Notes: a model not told the origin generated them from the sequence alone. A stretch of DNA of 42,082 nt from Burkholderiales bacterium (GCA_022758925.1 JAEMQF010000051.1:1-42082); one strand, 5' to 3'; shown: positions 7,855-17,407, numbered from the stretch's first letter. Numbers and translations are program-made.

Positions 7855-8994
7855 ATGATTCGACTTCTTGTCTCGCTATTGCTCGCATCTGGCTGTGCCC
7901 ACGCCACGCCCATCGTCCCGAGCAACGACGACGAGGTCGTCGAAACCCTGCCGGCGGTGCTGGGCGGCCGCGCCGAAGAGCGCAAATTGCGCCGCCAACT
8001 GGCGGCGCAGCCCAAAGACGCCGCAACCGCGACTGCGATCGCACAGCGCTATCTCGACCAGGCGCGCGACCAGGGCGACCCGCGATTCGTCGGCATGGCG
8101 CTGAATGCACTGCAGGCCTGGCCCAACCCGGATCAGGCGCCCGACGACGTCTTGCTGATGCAGGCCACGCTGCAGCAATACCTGCACGAGTTTGACGCCG
8201 CAGCGCGCCTGCTCGAGATGTTGCTGCGCCGCCAGCCACGTGCGCCGCAAGCGTGGCTGACGCTGGCCACCGTGCGCCGCGTGCAAGGGCGCTACGCTGA
8301 GTCCGACGCCGCATGCCGCGAATTGGCCGGGCTTGCGGCTGGCGTCTATGCGGCGGCTTGCCAGGCCGAGAACGACGCATTGCGCGGCAACACCGAGGTT
8401 GCGCGCAGCTCGCTGCAACGCTTGATCGCGGCGCCGCGGCTGCCTGCGCAAACCCACGCCTGGTTGCTCACCACGCTGGCAGAGCTCGAAGAGCGTGCGC
8501 TCGACTCGGCTGCAGCGCAGGCCGCGTACCGCGCCGCGCTGGCGGCACAAGCCGACCGCTACACGACGCTGGCGTACGCGGATTTCCTGCTGTTCAACGG
8601 CCGCGATGCGCAGGCGCTGGACGCGCTGAAAGGCGAGCCGCGAACCGACGCGGTGCTGCTGCGGTTGGCCATCGCCGGGACGCGGATCAAGGCGCCCGAC
8701 GCGGCACGTGACAGCCAGGAGATGCGCGAGCGCATCGCGCTGGCGAATCAGCGCCCCGGTGCACAAACCCTGCATGCGCGCGAGCAGGCCATGTTCGCGC
8801 TCTGGGTCGAGCGCGAACCGGCGCGGGCGCTGGTACTGGCGCGAACCAATGTGCGCATGCAGCGCGAGCCGCTCGACGTTCTGGTTCTGGCGCATGCTGC
8901 GCGCGCAAGCGGGCAGGCCGCTGCGCTGCGCGAGGTGGATCGCCTGCGCAAAGAGATGGGCCTGCATGACCGGCGTCTCGATTCGCTGCTGTGA
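7855..8994 (+). CDS. Exported tetratricopeptide-repeat protein
   Basis: A 379-residue protein with a short hydrophobic N-terminus, MIRLLVSLLLASGCAHA, which may be a signal peptide or an atypical lipobox (LASGC). Alternating helical repeats rich in Ala, Leu and Arg follow: for example FDAAARLLEMLLRRQPRAPQ, then AWLTLATVRRVQGRYAESDA, and later EERALDSAAAQAAYRAALAA, all TPR-like. Such repeats mediate protein contacts, probably in the periplasm here. ATG at 7855 is the first start giving a signal peptide; upstream in-frame sequence belongs to the decayed DUF4331 gene. Seven nucleotides separate it from the HupE-like gene, so the two are co-transcribed, probably from the ECF-type promoter at 7437. 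No enzymatic motif was seen. Confidence 0.8.
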   Translation: MIRLLVSLLLASGCAHATPIVPSNDDEVVETLPAVLGGRAEERKLRRQLAAQPKDAATATAIAQRYLDQARDQGDPRFVGMALNALQAWPNPDQAPDDVLLMQATLQQYLHEFDAAARLLEMLLRRQPRAPQAWLTLATVRRVQGRYAESDAACRELAGLAAGVYAAACQAENDALRGNTEVARSSLQRLIAAPRLPAQTHAWLLTTLAELEERALDSAAAQAAYRAALAAQADRYTTLAYADFLLFNGRDAQALDALKGEPRTDAVLLRLAIAGTRIKAPDAARDSQEMRERIALANQRPGAQTLHAREQAMFALWVEREPARALVLARTNVRMQREPLDVLVLAHAARASGQAAALREVDRLRKEMGLHDRRLDSLL

Positions 8995-9001
8995 GGGCGT
9001 G

Positions 9002-10204
9002 ATGCTTCGTCAGTTGGTGCTCTGCCTCGCTGTGCTGCTGGCGTTGCCCGCCGATGCGCACAAAGCGAGCGACGCGTATCTGCAGCTGAAGTCGAGCGAA
9101 ACCGGGCTGAGCCTGCGCCTGGACCTGGCGCTGCGTGATCTCGACGCAGCGCTCGACCTCGATGCGAATGCCGATGGGCGCCTCACCTGGGGCGAGATCA
9201 AGGCGGCGTGGCCGGCGATCGAAGCTTACGCGCTGGGGGGAGTGCAAGTCGCGGGTTGCCCGCTCAGGCCGGTGAACAAGGGCCTGGAGCGCCGAGCCGA
9301 TGGCGCCTACGCCGTTCTCTGGCTGGGGTCCGATTGCAAACCGGGCGCCGAGCCGGCGATCCGATATCAGTTGATGCGTGACGTGGACCCGACCCATCGT
9401 GGCATCGTGAAGATCGAACTCGCGGGCCTGCCGGCAGTGGTGCGCCTGCTCGACCCGACGCGTGCCGCGACGCTCGTGCCGCGCGCGAGCCCAGCCGATG
9501 TTGCGCCGGCGCTCGCCACGCTGCGCGAGCCGGCGCTTGCGCCGACGGCTGCCGCGGAGTTGACGCAGTCACCCGGCGCCGCGCCAGCGCGGGGCGCCGG
9601 CGAGTTCCTGTCCGAAGGGATACACCACATCCTCACCGGCTACGACCATGTGCTGTTCCTGCTGTGCCTGCTGTTGCCGTGCGTGATGCGCCGCACGCCG
9701 CAAGGCTGGCAGCCGGTGCAGCACTTGTGGCAGGCGGTGTTGCCGATGGCGGGAATCGTCACCGCGTTCACCGTGGCGCACTCGATCACGCTGGCGCTGG
9801 CCGCGCTCGGGCTGGTGTCGCTGCCGCCGTGGTTCATCGAGCCGGCAATCGCGGTCACGATCGTGCTCGCGGCATGCGACAACCTGCGCACCATCTTTTA
9901 CGGCAGGCGCGTCTTGGTCGCGTTCGCGTTCGGCCTGATTCATGGCTTTGGTTTTGCCGGTGTGCTGGCCGAGTTGAACTTGCCCACGTCGCAGTTTGCC
10001 TGGGCGCTGCTTCAATTCAACCTCGGCCTGGAGCTCGGCCAATTGATGATCGTGCTGACGGCCGCAGCCTTGCTGTACCTGCTGCGCCAGCACCGGCGCT
10101 ACCCGACCTGGGTGATTCGAGGCGGTTCGGTCGCGGCGATCGTGGTGGGCGTGCTGTGGTTCATCGAACGCACCGCCGATGTGTCGATATTGACCTGGCA
10201 ATGA
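9002..10204 (+). CDS. HupE/UreJ-type membrane protein with an N-terminal EF-hand loop
   Basis: 400 residues: a signal peptide (LVLCLAVLLALPADA), a periplasmic domain of about 180 residues, then a membrane domain starting with EGIHHILTGYDHVLFLL, the hallmark of the HupE/UreJ_2 family. Later family blocks are FIEPAIAVTIVLAACDN, FGLIHGFGFAGVL and LLQFNLGLELGQL; about six to seven membrane helices are expected. HupE/UreJ proteins are suspected metal (nickel/cobalt) permeases. The periplasmic part contains DANADGRLTWGE (residues 54-65), a canonical 12-residue EF-hand calcium loop with D54, N56, D58, G59 and E65. The start at 9002 gives the signal peptide; GTG at 9000 is out of frame. It is last in the TPR-HupE unit. 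Confidence 0.85.
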   Translation: MLRQLVLCLAVLLALPADAHKASDAYLQLKSSETGLSLRLDLALRDLDAALDLDANADGRLTWGEIKAAWPAIEAYALGGVQVAGCPLRPVNKGLERRADGAYAVLWLGSDCKPGAEPAIRYQLMRDVDPTHRGIVKIELAGLPAVVRLLDPTRAATLVPRASPADVAPALATLREPALAPTAAAELTQSPGAAPARGAGEFLSEGIHHILTGYDHVLFLLCLLLPCVMRRTPQGWQPVQHLWQAVLPMAGIVTAFTVAHSITLALAALGLVSLPPWFIEPAIAVTIVLAACDNLRTIFYGRRVLVAFAFGLIHGFGFAGVLAELNLPTSQFAWALLQFNLGLELGQLMIVLTAAALLYLLRQHRRYPTWVIRGGSVAAIVVGVLWFIERTADVSILTWQ

Positions 10205-10228
10205 GGCCCCGACCCGATGCGCCTGAAC

Positions 10229-10234
10229 TACAAT
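10229..10234 (+). promoter_or_regulatory. Possible -10 element of the thrS leader transcript
   Basis: TACAAT at 10229-10234, in the context CTACAATCGCG that is common at start sites in this group of bacteria. No good -35 lies 16-18 nt upstream, so the call is weak. It would give a leader of about 300 nt before thrS. Confidence 0.35.
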
Positions 10235-10254
10235 CGCGCCTCACAAGGAAACGC

Positions 10255-10322
10255 CGGGCCGCCCCAAGTTTCCTTGGCCCCCGCGGGGGGCGGTCGCCGC
10301 AATGCGGCGGCCTGGGGGTGCT
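10255..10322. repeat. GC-rich palindromic intergenic repeat (REP-like)
   Basis: Contains CCAAG/CTTGG and a 9-bp hairpin GGTCGCCGC-AAT-GCGGCGGCC (10292-10312, one G-U pair) between G/C runs. Elements of this general form are dispersed in many Comamonadaceae-type genomes. It follows the HupE gene by 50 bp and could also act as its terminator. I recall the type rather than having matched it; copy number must be counted in the genome. Confidence 0.5.
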
Positions 10323-10348
10323 CAATTCTCAACAAGGGCGAGAAAGGC

Positions 10349-10411
10349 ATGTCGGTTATGACACCGCGAACTCCAACCTTCACCACGAAGGGCCGGTCGC
10401 GCACGCCTTGA
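10349..10411 (+). CDS. Threonine-rich leader peptide upstream of thrS
   Basis: A 20-codon ORF encoding MSVMTPRTPTFTTKGRSRTP with six threonines (codons ACA, ACT, ACC, ACC, ACG, ACG), preceded by AGGG and GAGAAAGG. A second in-frame ATG at 10358 is better spaced from GAGAAAGG and gives a 17-residue peptide with the same six threonines. It ends 35 nt before a strong terminator stem (10447) and 135 nt before thrS. A threonine-coding run before a terminator, ahead of the threonyl-tRNA synthetase gene, is what ribosome-mediated attenuation requires. Segment 10396-10402 can pair with 10450-10456 (7 bp, one G-U), which would compete with the terminator stem. Function is inferred. Confidence 0.6.
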   Translation: MSVMTPRTPTFTTKGRSRTP

Positions 10412-10446
10412 ATTCGCTGCAGTTCCGCAGCATCCACACTCTAGAC

Positions 10447-10473
10447 AAAGCGCGGCATACCCCGCGCTTTTTT
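10447..10473 (+). terminator. Intrinsic terminator / putative attenuator before thrS
   Basis: AAAGCGCGG (10447-10455) pairs perfectly with CCGCGCTTT (10462-10470) over 9 bp with a 6-base loop, followed by a six-T run (10468-10473). It lies 74 nt upstream of the thrS ATG and downstream of the Thr-rich ORF, an attenuator position. A smaller stem, GCTGC/GCAGC (10416-10431), precedes it. Confidence 0.75.
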
Positions 10474-10546
10474 GTTGGCTGCGGCGTGCATGAGCCGCGA
10501 GCCGGCGCGGATCCTCAGTCGTCCCCCTGTATTTCGGAGTTTCGCG

Positions 10547-12466
10547 ATGATCTCGATTGAATTGCCCGACGGTTCGAAGCGCCAGTTCGATGCACCGGTG
10601 ACTGTGGCCGAAGTTGCAGCCGGCATCGGCGCCGGTTTGGCCAAGGCGGCGTTGGCCGGGCGCGTGGGGCAAGGTGATGCGGCTCGCGTCGTCGACCTCA
10701 GTCATCGCATCGACGCCGACACGCCACTGGCGATCGTCACCGACAGGGATGCCGATGGCCTGGAACTGATCCGCCACTCGACCGCCCACTTGCTCGCCTA
10801 CGCCGTCAAGGAATTGTTTCCGGACGCGCAAGTGACGATCGGCCCGGTGATCGAAAACGGCTTCTTCTACGACTTCTCCTACAAGCGCCCGTTCACGCCG
10901 GAAGACCTGGTGGCGATCGAGGCCAGGATGACAGAGCTTGCGCGCAAGGACGAGAAGGTGGAACGCCGCGTGCTGCCGCGCGACGAGGCGGTGGCCCATT
11001 TCAAACGCCTGGGCGAGGCCTACAAGGCGGAAATCATCGCCTCCATTCCCGCCGGCGAAGACGTCACGCTGTACCGCGAAGGCAAGTTCGAAGATCTGTG
11101 CCGCGGCCCGCATGTGCCGAGCACCGGGCGCCTGAAGCACTTCAAGCTCATGAAAGTGGCGGGCGCCTATTGGCGCGGCGACCACCGCAACGAGATGCTG
11201 CAACGCATCTACGGCACGGCCTGGGCGACGAAGGAAGCACTGGCGCAGCACTTGTTGATGCTCGAAGAGGCCGAAAAGCGCGACCACCGGCGACTCGGGC
11301 GCGAACTCGATCTGTTCCATCTGGACGAGCACGCACCCGGTCTCGTGTTCTGGCACCCGAAGGGCTGGACGGTGTGGCAAATGATCGAGCAGTACATGCG
11401 GGCGGTGTACCTTGAGAACGGCTACCAGGAAGTGAAGGGCCCGCAAATCCTCGACCGAGGCCTGTGGGAGAAGACCGGCCACTGGGACAACTACCGCGAC
11501 AACATGTTCACCACGGAATCGGAAAAGCGCGACTACGCGCTCAAGCCGATGAATTGCCCGGGGCATGTGCTGATCTTCAAATCGCAGCTGCGCAGCTACC
11601 GTGACCTGCCGCTGCGCTATGGTGAATTCGGCCAGTGCCACCGCAACGAGCCGAGCGGTGCACTGCACGGCATCATGCGGGTACGCGGCTTCACCCAGGA
11701 CGACGGCCATATCTTCTGCACCGAGGACCACATCCTCGACGAGTGCGTGGCCTACACGGCGTTGCTGCAGAAGGTCTACGCCGATTTCGGTTTCGCTGAG
11801 ATCATCTACAAGGTCGCGACCCGGCCTTCGAGCCGCGTCGGCACCGACGCGCAATGGGACAAGGCCGAGCATGCCGTGATGGAATCATTGCGCCGTTCAG
11901 GTTGCGAATACTCAGTTTCGCCCGGCGAAGGCGCGTTCTACGGCCCGAAGATCGAGTACACGTTGAAGGATGCGATTGGCCGTCAATGGCAGTGCGGCAC
12001 GATGCAGGTCGACTTCAACACCGCCGAGCGCCTTGGGGGCGAGTACGTGACGGAAACCAGCGCTCGGGCAAACCCGGTGATGCTGCACCGGGCGATCATC
12101 GGCAGCTTCGAGCGCTTCATCGGCATCCTGCTGGAGCAGCATGCCGGCGCGCTGCCAGCCTGGCTGGCGCCGGTGCAGGCGAGCGTGCTCACGATCACCG
12201 AAGGCCAGGCCGACTACGCCTCGAATGTGGTCAAGGCGCTGCAAAAGCAAGGACTTAGGGCCGAAGCCGACTTACGAAACGAGAAAATTGCCTATAAAAT
12301 CCGGCAGCATTCGTTGCAAAAGGTTCCGTACATCCTGGTCGTAGGCGACAAGGAGAAGGCAGACGGAACCGTTGCCGTGCGCGCCCGGGGCAACAAAGAC
12401 CTCGGGGTTTTGCCGCTGGCCGACTTCACGTCGATGCTCGCCAGCAGCATCGTCCAGCGGACTTGA
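10547..12466 (+). CDS. thrS: Threonine--tRNA ligase
   Basis: The 639-residue ThrRS charges tRNA-Thr with threonine. The TGS domain occupies about residues 1-62 ([14 protein letters not shown]). The editing domain follows with [20 protein letters not shown], the HxxxH pair that handles mischarged seryl-tRNA. The class II core shows [30 protein letters not shown] and the motif 3 region [20 protein letters not shown]. Zinc ligands C337, H388 and H514 are all present. The C-terminal anticodon-binding domain begins near [11 protein letters not shown] at 10547 has CGGAG 7 nt upstream. It opens the thrS-infC-rpmI-rplT-pheST-ihfA block. The upstream Thr-rich ORF and terminator suggest control by threonine charging rather than the translational operator known from E. 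coli. Confidence 0.98.
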   Translation: MISIELPDGSKRQFDAPVTVAEVAAGIGAGLAKAALAGRVGQGDAARVVDLSHRIDADTPLAIVTDRDADGLELIRHSTAHLLAYAVKELFPDAQVTIGPVIENGFFYDFSYKRPFTPEDLVAIEARMTELARKDEKVERRVLPRDEAVAHFKRLGEAYKAEIIASIPAGEDVTLYREGKFEDLCRGPHVPSTGRLKHFKLMKVAGAYWRGDHRNEMLQRIYGTAWATKEALAQHLLMLEEAEKRDHRRLGRELDLFHLDEHAPGLVFWHPKGWTVWQMIEQYMRAVYLENGYQEVKGPQILDRGLWEKTGHWDNYRDNMFTTESEKRDYALKPMNCPGHVLIFKSQLRSYRDLPLRYGEFGQCHRNEPSGALHGIMRVRGFTQDDGHIFCTEDHILDECVAYTALLQKVYADFGFAEIIYKVATRPSSRVGTDAQWDKAEHAVMESLRRSGCEYSVSPGEGAFYGPKIEYTLKDAIGRQWQCGTMQVDFNTAERLGGEYVTETSARANPVMLHRAIIGSFERFIGILLEQHAGALPAWLAPVQASVLTITEGQADYASNVVKALQKQGLRAEADLRNEKIAYKIRQHSLQKVPYILVVGDKEKADGTVAVRARGNKDLGVLPLADFTSMLASSIVQRT

Positions 12467-12537
12467 CCAAGTATCCGGGCGCGTTGTGTTGGTATGGGGC
12501 TTCGCTTGCCTAGGGGCTCCGCTGAAAGGGTCTGAAC

Positions 12538-13092
12538 ATCGCTACATCATTTGCTGACCGCCGTACTCCGAATGCCGAGCGCAAACATCGGCTGAACCGA
12601 GAGATCCTGGCACCGGAAGTGCGCCTCAACGGGCCTGACAATGAACCCCTTGGCATCGTAAGCATTACCGAGGCGCTGCGCCTGGCAGGTGAAAAAGACG
12701 TCGATCTGGTGGAGATCGTCGCCCAGGCCGATCCTCCGGTGTGCCGCCTGATGGACTACGGAAAGTTCAAGTATCAGGAGCAAAAGAAAGCGGCGGAAGC
12801 CAAGTCGAAGCAGAAGATCGTCGAGGTCAAGGAAGTGAAGTTTCGCCCCGGCACCGACGAAGGTGACTATCTGATCAAGATGCGCAATCTGCGCAGGTTC
12901 ATTGAAGAAGACGGTGACAAGGGCAAAGTGACGCTGCGCTACCGCGGCCGCGAAATTGCACACCAGGACATTGGCATGCGCTTGCTGGAGCGGATCCGCG
13001 ACGAGTTGGCCGATGTGTCGATGGTGGAACACATGCCCAAGCTGGAGGGACGGCAGATGATCATGGTGCTTGCGCCCAAGCGCAAGCAGTAG
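12538..13092 (+). CDS. infC: Translation initiation factor IF-3 (ATC start)
   Basis: The 184-residue factor binds the 30S subunit, prevents 50S joining and proofreads start codons. The N-terminal domain runs from [20 protein letters not shown] through [18 protein letters not shown] lysine-rich linker follows, then the C-terminal domain ([20 protein letters not shown] ... [18 protein letters not shown]). No ATG, GTG or TTG fits the family N-terminus. Family similarity begins at codons ATC-GCT-ACA-TCA, and ATC at 12538 has AAAGGG about 7 nt upstream. A non-canonical start is the rule for infC because IF-3 represses initiation at its own message. A GTG at 12619 would remove about 27 conserved residues. 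Confidence 0.93.
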   Translation: MATSFADRRTPNAERKHRLNREILAPEVRLNGPDNEPLGIVSITEALRLAGEKDVDLVEIVAQADPPVCRLMDYGKFKYQEQKKAAEAKSKQKIVEVKEVKFRPGTDEGDYLIKMRNLRRFIEEDGDKGKVTLRYRGREIAHQDIGMRLLERIRDELADVSMVEHMPKLEGRQMIMVLAPKRKQ

Positions 13093-13121
13093 GCAAGACG
13101 CAGAGTTAGCGAAGGAGCAGC

Positions 13122-13144
13122 CTGGTCGCTGCTGTTTCGACCAG
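13122..13144 (+). other. Stem-loop in the infC-rpmI spacer
   Basis: CTGGTCG (13122-13128) pairs with CGACCAG (13138-13144) around a 9-base loop, within the 123-nt gap before rpmI. In several bacteria ribosomal protein L20 represses its operon by binding a leader structure in this interval; this hairpin is a weak candidate. Confidence 0.3.
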
Positions 13145-13215
13145 AAGCGACTGCAGGCCCACAAGACGGCAAGAGTTTGCCGGCGCCTGCTGGAGCAACC
13201 AAGAAGGAGGCTTTC

Positions 13216-13419
13216 ATGCCCAAGATGAAGACCAAGAAGGGCGCGGCGAAGCGCTTCCGCGTTCGCCCGGGAGGCACCGTAAAACGGGGCCAGGCGTTCA
13301 AACGCCACATCCTCACCAAGAAGTCCACGAAGAACAAACGCCATTTGCGCGGCGCTGTGAACGTGCACGCGGACAACATGGGCCACATGGCGCAAATGCT
13401 GCCATTCGCCGGTCTCTGA
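13216..13419 (+). CDS. rpmI: 50S ribosomal protein L35
   Basis: The 67-residue, strongly basic protein begins [20 protein letters not shown], the conserved L35 opening, and contains [17 protein letters not shown]. It is a component of the large ribosomal subunit. ATG at 13216 is preceded by AAGGAGG at ideal distance; an in-frame ATG 39 nt earlier has no family similarity. It sits between infC and rplT (26-nt gap), the standard IF3-L35-L20 arrangement. Confidence 0.98.
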   Translation: MPKMKTKKGAAKRFRVRPGGTVKRGQAFKRHILTKKSTKNKRHLRGAVNVHADNMGHMAQMLPFAGL

Positions 13420-13445
13420 CCCACTTCACTGAAAGGAAGTAAACC

Positions 13446-13802
13446 ATGTCTCGCGTCAAACGTGGTGTCACGGCCCGCGCCCGGCACAAGAAAGTTCTCG
13501 CCCTTGCCAAAGGCTATCGTGGCCGGCGCAAGAACGTGTTTCGCATCGCCAAAGAAGCGGTCATGCGCGCCGGGCAATACGCCTACCGCGACCGCCGTAC
13601 CAGGAAGCGCGTGTTCCGCAACTTGTGGATCGCCCGCATCAACGCCGCAAGCCGTGGCCTGGGTGTGACCTACAGCAAGCTGATGGCCGCGTTGAAGAAG
13701 GCCTCGATCGATATCGACCGCAAGGTTCTTGCCGACATGGCGGTGCACGACCCGGCCGGCTTTGGCAACATCGTCGAGAAAGCCAGGGCCCACCTGGTTT
13801 GA
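13446..13802 (+). CDS. rplT: 50S ribosomal protein L20
   Basis: The 118-residue basic protein has the expected length and sequence. It opens [20 protein letters not shown], then [20 protein letters not shown] and [20 protein letters not shown], the 23S rRNA-binding tail and core of L20. It assembles early into the large subunit and in several bacteria also represses the infC-rpmI-rplT message. GAAAGGAAG precedes the ATG. The following 104 nt contain a terminator-like hairpin before pheS. Confidence 0.98.
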   Translation: MSRVKRGVTARARHKKVLALAKGYRGRRKNVFRIAKEAVMRAGQYAYRDRRTRKRVFRNLWIARINAASRGLGVTYSKLMAALKKASIDIDRKVLADMAVHDPAGFGNIVEKARAHLV

Positions 13803-13860
13803 TGGCGAAACGGCGGCTCTCGCGCTGAGAACGCAGCGGCCAGGGCCTGCCCGAAACTCC

Positions 13861-13887
13861 AGGCCGGCATTGCGTTCGGCCTTTTTT
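13861..13887 (+). terminator. Intrinsic terminator-like hairpin between rplT and pheS
   Basis: AGGCCG (13861-13866) and CGGCCT (13877-13882) form a 6-bp stem with a 10-base loop, followed by a run of T ending at 13887. The stem is short. No phenylalanine-rich leader ORF precedes it, so a pheM-style attenuator is not supported; partial termination after the ribosomal protein genes is more likely. Confidence 0.5.
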
Positions 13888-13906
13888 CTGACCGTGGAAG
13901 CGAAGC

Positions 13907-14959
13907 GTGGACCCGACCGACGAGCTCGAACCCTTGGTGCGGCAAGCGCGAGATGCCTTCGCCCAGGCGACTGCGAGCGCCGAACTCGAAGACGCCAAGG
14001 CGCGGTTTCTCGGCAAGTCAGGCCTGGTGACGCAGCAGCTCAAGGCGCTCGCAAACTTGACGCCGCAGGAAAAGAAGGCCCGTGGCGCACTGATCAACCG
14101 CACCAAGGAGGCAATCGAGGCTGCCTTGGCGGCGCGCCGCGAGGGGCTTGCCGGCGCCGAGCTCGATGCCCAGCTTCGCGCCGAGGCGCTGGACGTCACG
14201 CTTCCCGGCCGCAAGCGCGGAGCCGGCGGTGTGCACCCGATCTCGCTCGCGCAGGAGCGCATCGAGGCGATCTTCGGGTCGATGGGCTTCGATGTTGCCG
14301 ACGGCCCCGAAATCGAGAGCGACTGGTACAGCTTTGCGGCGCTGAACAATCCGGAAAATCACCCGGCGCGTTCGATGCAGGACACGTTCTACGTCGACTT
14401 GAAAGACAGCGAGGGGCGCTGGCTGAATCTGCGCCCCCACACCTCGCCGATGCAGATCCGCTATGCACGTGCGCATGCGCGCAGGTACGAAGGCGTGGCG
14501 CACATGCCCGACATCCGCGTCATCGCGCCGGGGCGCACCTACCGCGTTGACAGCGACGCGACGCATTCGCCGATGTTCCACCAGGTCGAAGGCCTGTGGG
14601 TAGGCGGGAGCGTGAGCTTTCGCGACTTGAAGGCGCTGTACCTCGAGTTCATTCAAGCATTCTTCGAGACCGCCGAGCTGAAGTTGCGCTTCAGGCCGAG
14701 CTATTTCCCGTTCACCGAACCGAGCGCCGAGATCGACGTGATGTTCGAATCCGGCCCGCTGCAGGGCAAGTGGCTCGAGGTTTCGGGCTCGGGTCAGGTG
14801 CACCCGCAGGTGATCCGAAACATGGGTCTGGACCCCGAGCGCTACATCGGATTTGCCTTCGGCTCGGGGATCGACCGTCTGGCGATGCTGCGCTACGGCA
14901 TCAACGACTTGCGCCTGTTTTTTGACGGCGACCTGCGCTTTCTGTCGCAGTTTCGCTGA
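13907..14959 (+). CDS. pheS: Phenylalanine--tRNA ligase, alpha subunit
   Basis: The 350-residue catalytic chain of the alpha2-beta2 PheRS. The N-terminal coiled-coil (about 1-90) contacts tRNA. Class II motifs follow: [20 protein letters not shown], the [10 protein letters not shown] block, the motif 2 arginine in [29 protein letters not shown], and C-terminal motif 3 [20 protein letters not shown]. The start is GTG at 13907, with GGAAGC upstream; no ATG fits the family N-terminus. The stop is 27 nt before pheT. A terminator-like hairpin precedes the gene by 20 nt, so expression from the upstream operon may be partly attenuated. Confidence 0.97.
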   Translation: MDPTDELEPLVRQARDAFAQATASAELEDAKARFLGKSGLVTQQLKALANLTPQEKKARGALINRTKEAIEAALAARREGLAGAELDAQLRAEALDVTLPGRKRGAGGVHPISLAQERIEAIFGSMGFDVADGPEIESDWYSFAALNNPENHPARSMQDTFYVDLKDSEGRWLNLRPHTSPMQIRYARAHARRYEGVAHMPDIRVIAPGRTYRVDSDATHSPMFHQVEGLWVGGSVSFRDLKALYLEFIQAFFETAELKLRFRPSYFPFTEPSAEIDVMFESGPLQGKWLEVSGSGQVHPQVIRNMGLDPERYIGFAFGSGIDRLAMLRYGINDLRLFFDGDLRFLSQFR

Positions 14960-14986
14960 CGCGCGCGCCGGCACCCGAGACGCGAC

Positions 14987-17407
14987 ATGCAATTCCCCGA
15001 ATCCTGGTTGCGCGAATTCTGCAACCCAGCGCTGAGCAGTGCCGCTCTGGCTGAGCTGCTCACCATGTCGGGCATGGAAGTTGAAGAGTCGCGCCCGGCC
15101 GCGCCTGCGTTCAGCGGCGTCGTCGTCGCCCAGGTCCTGGCAGTGGCACGGCATCCGAATGCAGATCGCTTGAGCGTGTGTCAGGTTGATGCGGGAACGG
15201 GAACGCTGCTCAACATCGTCTGCGGCGCACCCAACGTGCGGCCGGGGATCAAGGTGCCCTGCGCGGTTGTCGGCGCATTGCTGCCGCCGCAGCAGGACGG
15301 CGCAGGTTTCGAGATCAAGCTCGGCATGCTGCGCGGTGTCGAAAGCCAGGGTATGTTGTGTTCGGCGCGCGAGCTCAAACTCTCCGAAGACCATGGCGGC
15401 TTGCTGATCCTGGGCCCTGACGCGCCGGTCGGGCAGGACGTTCGAACCCACTTGAAGCTCGACGACAACATCCTGACGCTGAAACTGACGCCGAATCTGG
15501 CGCATTGCTTGAGCGTCTTCGGCGTCGCGCGTGAGTTGTCGGCGCTGACCGGGGCGCCGCTGCACACGCCGAGCTTCGCGCCGGTGCAGGCCACGCACCG
15601 CGACAAGTTGCCCGTCAGGATCGAAGCGCCCGATCTGTGCGGGCGCTTCTCCGGGCGCATTGTGCGCAACGTGAATCCCAACGCGGCGACACCGCACTGG
15701 ATCGTCGATCGACTGGCGCGGTGCGGGCAGCGCAGCGTGAGCGCGCTGGTCGACATTTCGAACTACGTGATGTTCGAACTCGGCCGGCCGACCCACATCT
15801 TCGATCTGGACAAGATCGACGGCGGCTTGAGCGTTCGTTGGGGACGCCCGGGCGAAAAACTCGAGCTGCTGAACGGCAGCACGATCGAAGTTGACGACCA
15901 GGTCGGCGTCATCGCCGACAGCCATGCCGTCGAGTCGCTGGCCGGCATCATGGGTGGCAAGACGACCGCGGTGTCCGACGCCACGCAAAACGTCTATGTC
16001 GAGGCGGCGTTCTGGTGGCCGCAGGCTGTCGCAGGGCGCTCGCGGCGCTTCAATTTCAGCACCGATGCCGGGCACCGCTTCGAGCGCGGCGTCGACCCGG
16101 CGACAACGGTCGCGCACATCGAGCGCATTACCGCGCTCATCATCGACGTTTGTGGCGGGCAGGCCGGCCCGGTCGACGACCAGATCACCGGCCTGCCGGC
16201 ATCGGAGCCGGTGTCACTGCGCATTGACCGCGCCACCAAGGTGATCGGCATGCAAGTCACCCAGGCCGAATGCGAAAGCGTGATGCGGCGCCTGGGACTG
16301 CAGTTCACGAGCGTGCCCGGGCAACTGACCGTCACGCCACCGAGCTGGCGCTTCGACCTGCAGATCGAAGAGGATCTGATTGAAGAAGTGATCCGTGTGC
16401 TCGGCTACGACACGCTGGATAGCGCCCCGCCGCGGGCGGCTCTTGCACCGCTCGTCGCCAGCGAACAGACGCGCGGTGGTTCGCGATTGCGGCGCGACGT
16501 TGCCGCCCTGGGCTACCAGGAGACGATCAATTTCAGCTTCGTCGAAGAGCGTTGGGAACATGAACTGGCTGGCAACGCGCAGCCGATTCGAGTCCTCAAC
16601 CCCATCGCCAGCCCCTTGGCCGTGATGCGCTCGAGCCTTCTGGGCAGCCTGGTCAACGCGCTGCGCTACAACCTTGCGCGCAAGTGTGACCGGGTCCGGA
16701 TTTTCGAGCTGGGGCGGGCCTACCTGCGCGATCCGGCCGCGCCTGACGACGATGTCACTGTCGCGGGCCTGCGCCAGCCGCTGCGTCTGGCGGGGCTGGC
16801 CTACGGTTCAGCGCAGGAACTGCAATGGGCGAGCAAAGAGCGCGGCGTAGACTTTTATGACGTCAAAGGCGATATCGAAGCGCTTTTCGCTCCGCGCGAG
16901 TTGCGCTTCGTGGCCTGCATTCACCCCGCCTTGCACCCGGGGCGCAGCGCCGCCATCGAACTCGACGGGCGCAGGATCGGCCATCTCGGCGAGCTGCACC
17001 CCAAGTGGCGGCAGGGCTACGAACTGCCGCTCGCCCCGGTCCTGTTCGAACTCGACGCAGCGGCACTGATGCAGCGCAAGATTCCGGTGATGACGCCTGT
17101 GGCCCGGCAGCAACCGGTATGGCGCGACATCTCTGTCATCGTGTCCGAGGTGGTGAACCACGATCGTTTGGTGCAAATCGTTGTTTCGGCCGGCGCGCCC
17201 CTGGTACGCTCCGTACGCCTGTGGGATATTTACAAACCCGTCGGGCCAGGTGCCAGCGGCGCGATTTCCGCCGATGAGCGCAGCCAGACGCTGCGCATGG
17301 AATTGCTGGATGACGATGTGACGCTGACGGAAGAAAAGATCGAGACTGTGGTTGCTGCTGTGCTGGCCGCACTCAAGCAGCAACTCGGCGCTCGTCTGCG
17401 GGCTTGA
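14987..17407 (+). CDS. pheT: Phenylalanine--tRNA ligase, beta subunit
   Basis: The 806-residue beta chain of PheRS has the normal bacterial length. Domains in order: N-terminal segment [19 protein letters not shown]; an EMAP/tRNA-binding domain around 39-150 ([20 protein letters not shown]); the B3/B4 editing region ([40 protein letters not shown]); the B5 domain ([20 protein letters not shown]); a catalytic-like class II module; and the C-terminal FDX-ACB domain ([17 protein letters not shown]) that binds the anticodon stem. It edits Tyr-tRNA-Phe and completes the enzyme with PheS. ATG at 14987 begins the conserved sequence. ihfA begins 22 nt after its stop. Confidence 0.97.
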   Translation: MQFPESWLREFCNPALSSAALAELLTMSGMEVEESRPAAPAFSGVVVAQVLAVARHPNADRLSVCQVDAGTGTLLNIVCGAPNVRPGIKVPCAVVGALLPPQQDGAGFEIKLGMLRGVESQGMLCSARELKLSEDHGGLLILGPDAPVGQDVRTHLKLDDNILTLKLTPNLAHCLSVFGVARELSALTGAPLHTPSFAPVQATHRDKLPVRIEAPDLCGRFSGRIVRNVNPNAATPHWIVDRLARCGQRSVSALVDISNYVMFELGRPTHIFDLDKIDGGLSVRWGRPGEKLELLNGSTIEVDDQVGVIADSHAVESLAGIMGGKTTAVSDATQNVYVEAAFWWPQAVAGRSRRFNFSTDAGHRFERGVDPATTVAHIERITALIIDVCGGQAGPVDDQITGLPASEPVSLRIDRATKVIGMQVTQAECESVMRRLGLQFTSVPGQLTVTPPSWRFDLQIEEDLIEEVIRVLGYDTLDSAPPRAALAPLVASEQTRGGSRLRRDVAALGYQETINFSFVEERWEHELAGNAQPIRVLNPIASPLAVMRSSLLGSLVNALRYNLARKCDRVRIFELGRAYLRDPAAPDDDVTVAGLRQPLRLAGLAYGSAQELQWASKERGVDFYDVKGDIEALFAPRELRFVACIHPALHPGRSAAIELDGRRIGHLGELHPKWRQGYELPLAPVLFELDAAALMQRKIPVMTPVARQQPVWRDISVIVSEVVNHDRLVQIVVSAGAPLVRSVRLWDIYKPVGPGASGAISADERSQTLRMELLDDDVTLTEEKIETVVAAVLAALKQQLGARLRA

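Noticed and set aside
13803-13906. PheM-like attenuator for pheST
   Set aside because: A hairpin with T tract exists, but the only tiny ORF there (MAKRRLSR) has no phenylalanine codons.
14018-16117. 699-codon minus-strand open frame over pheS/pheT
   Set aside because: Antisense shadow of two certain genes; no domain, no start signal.
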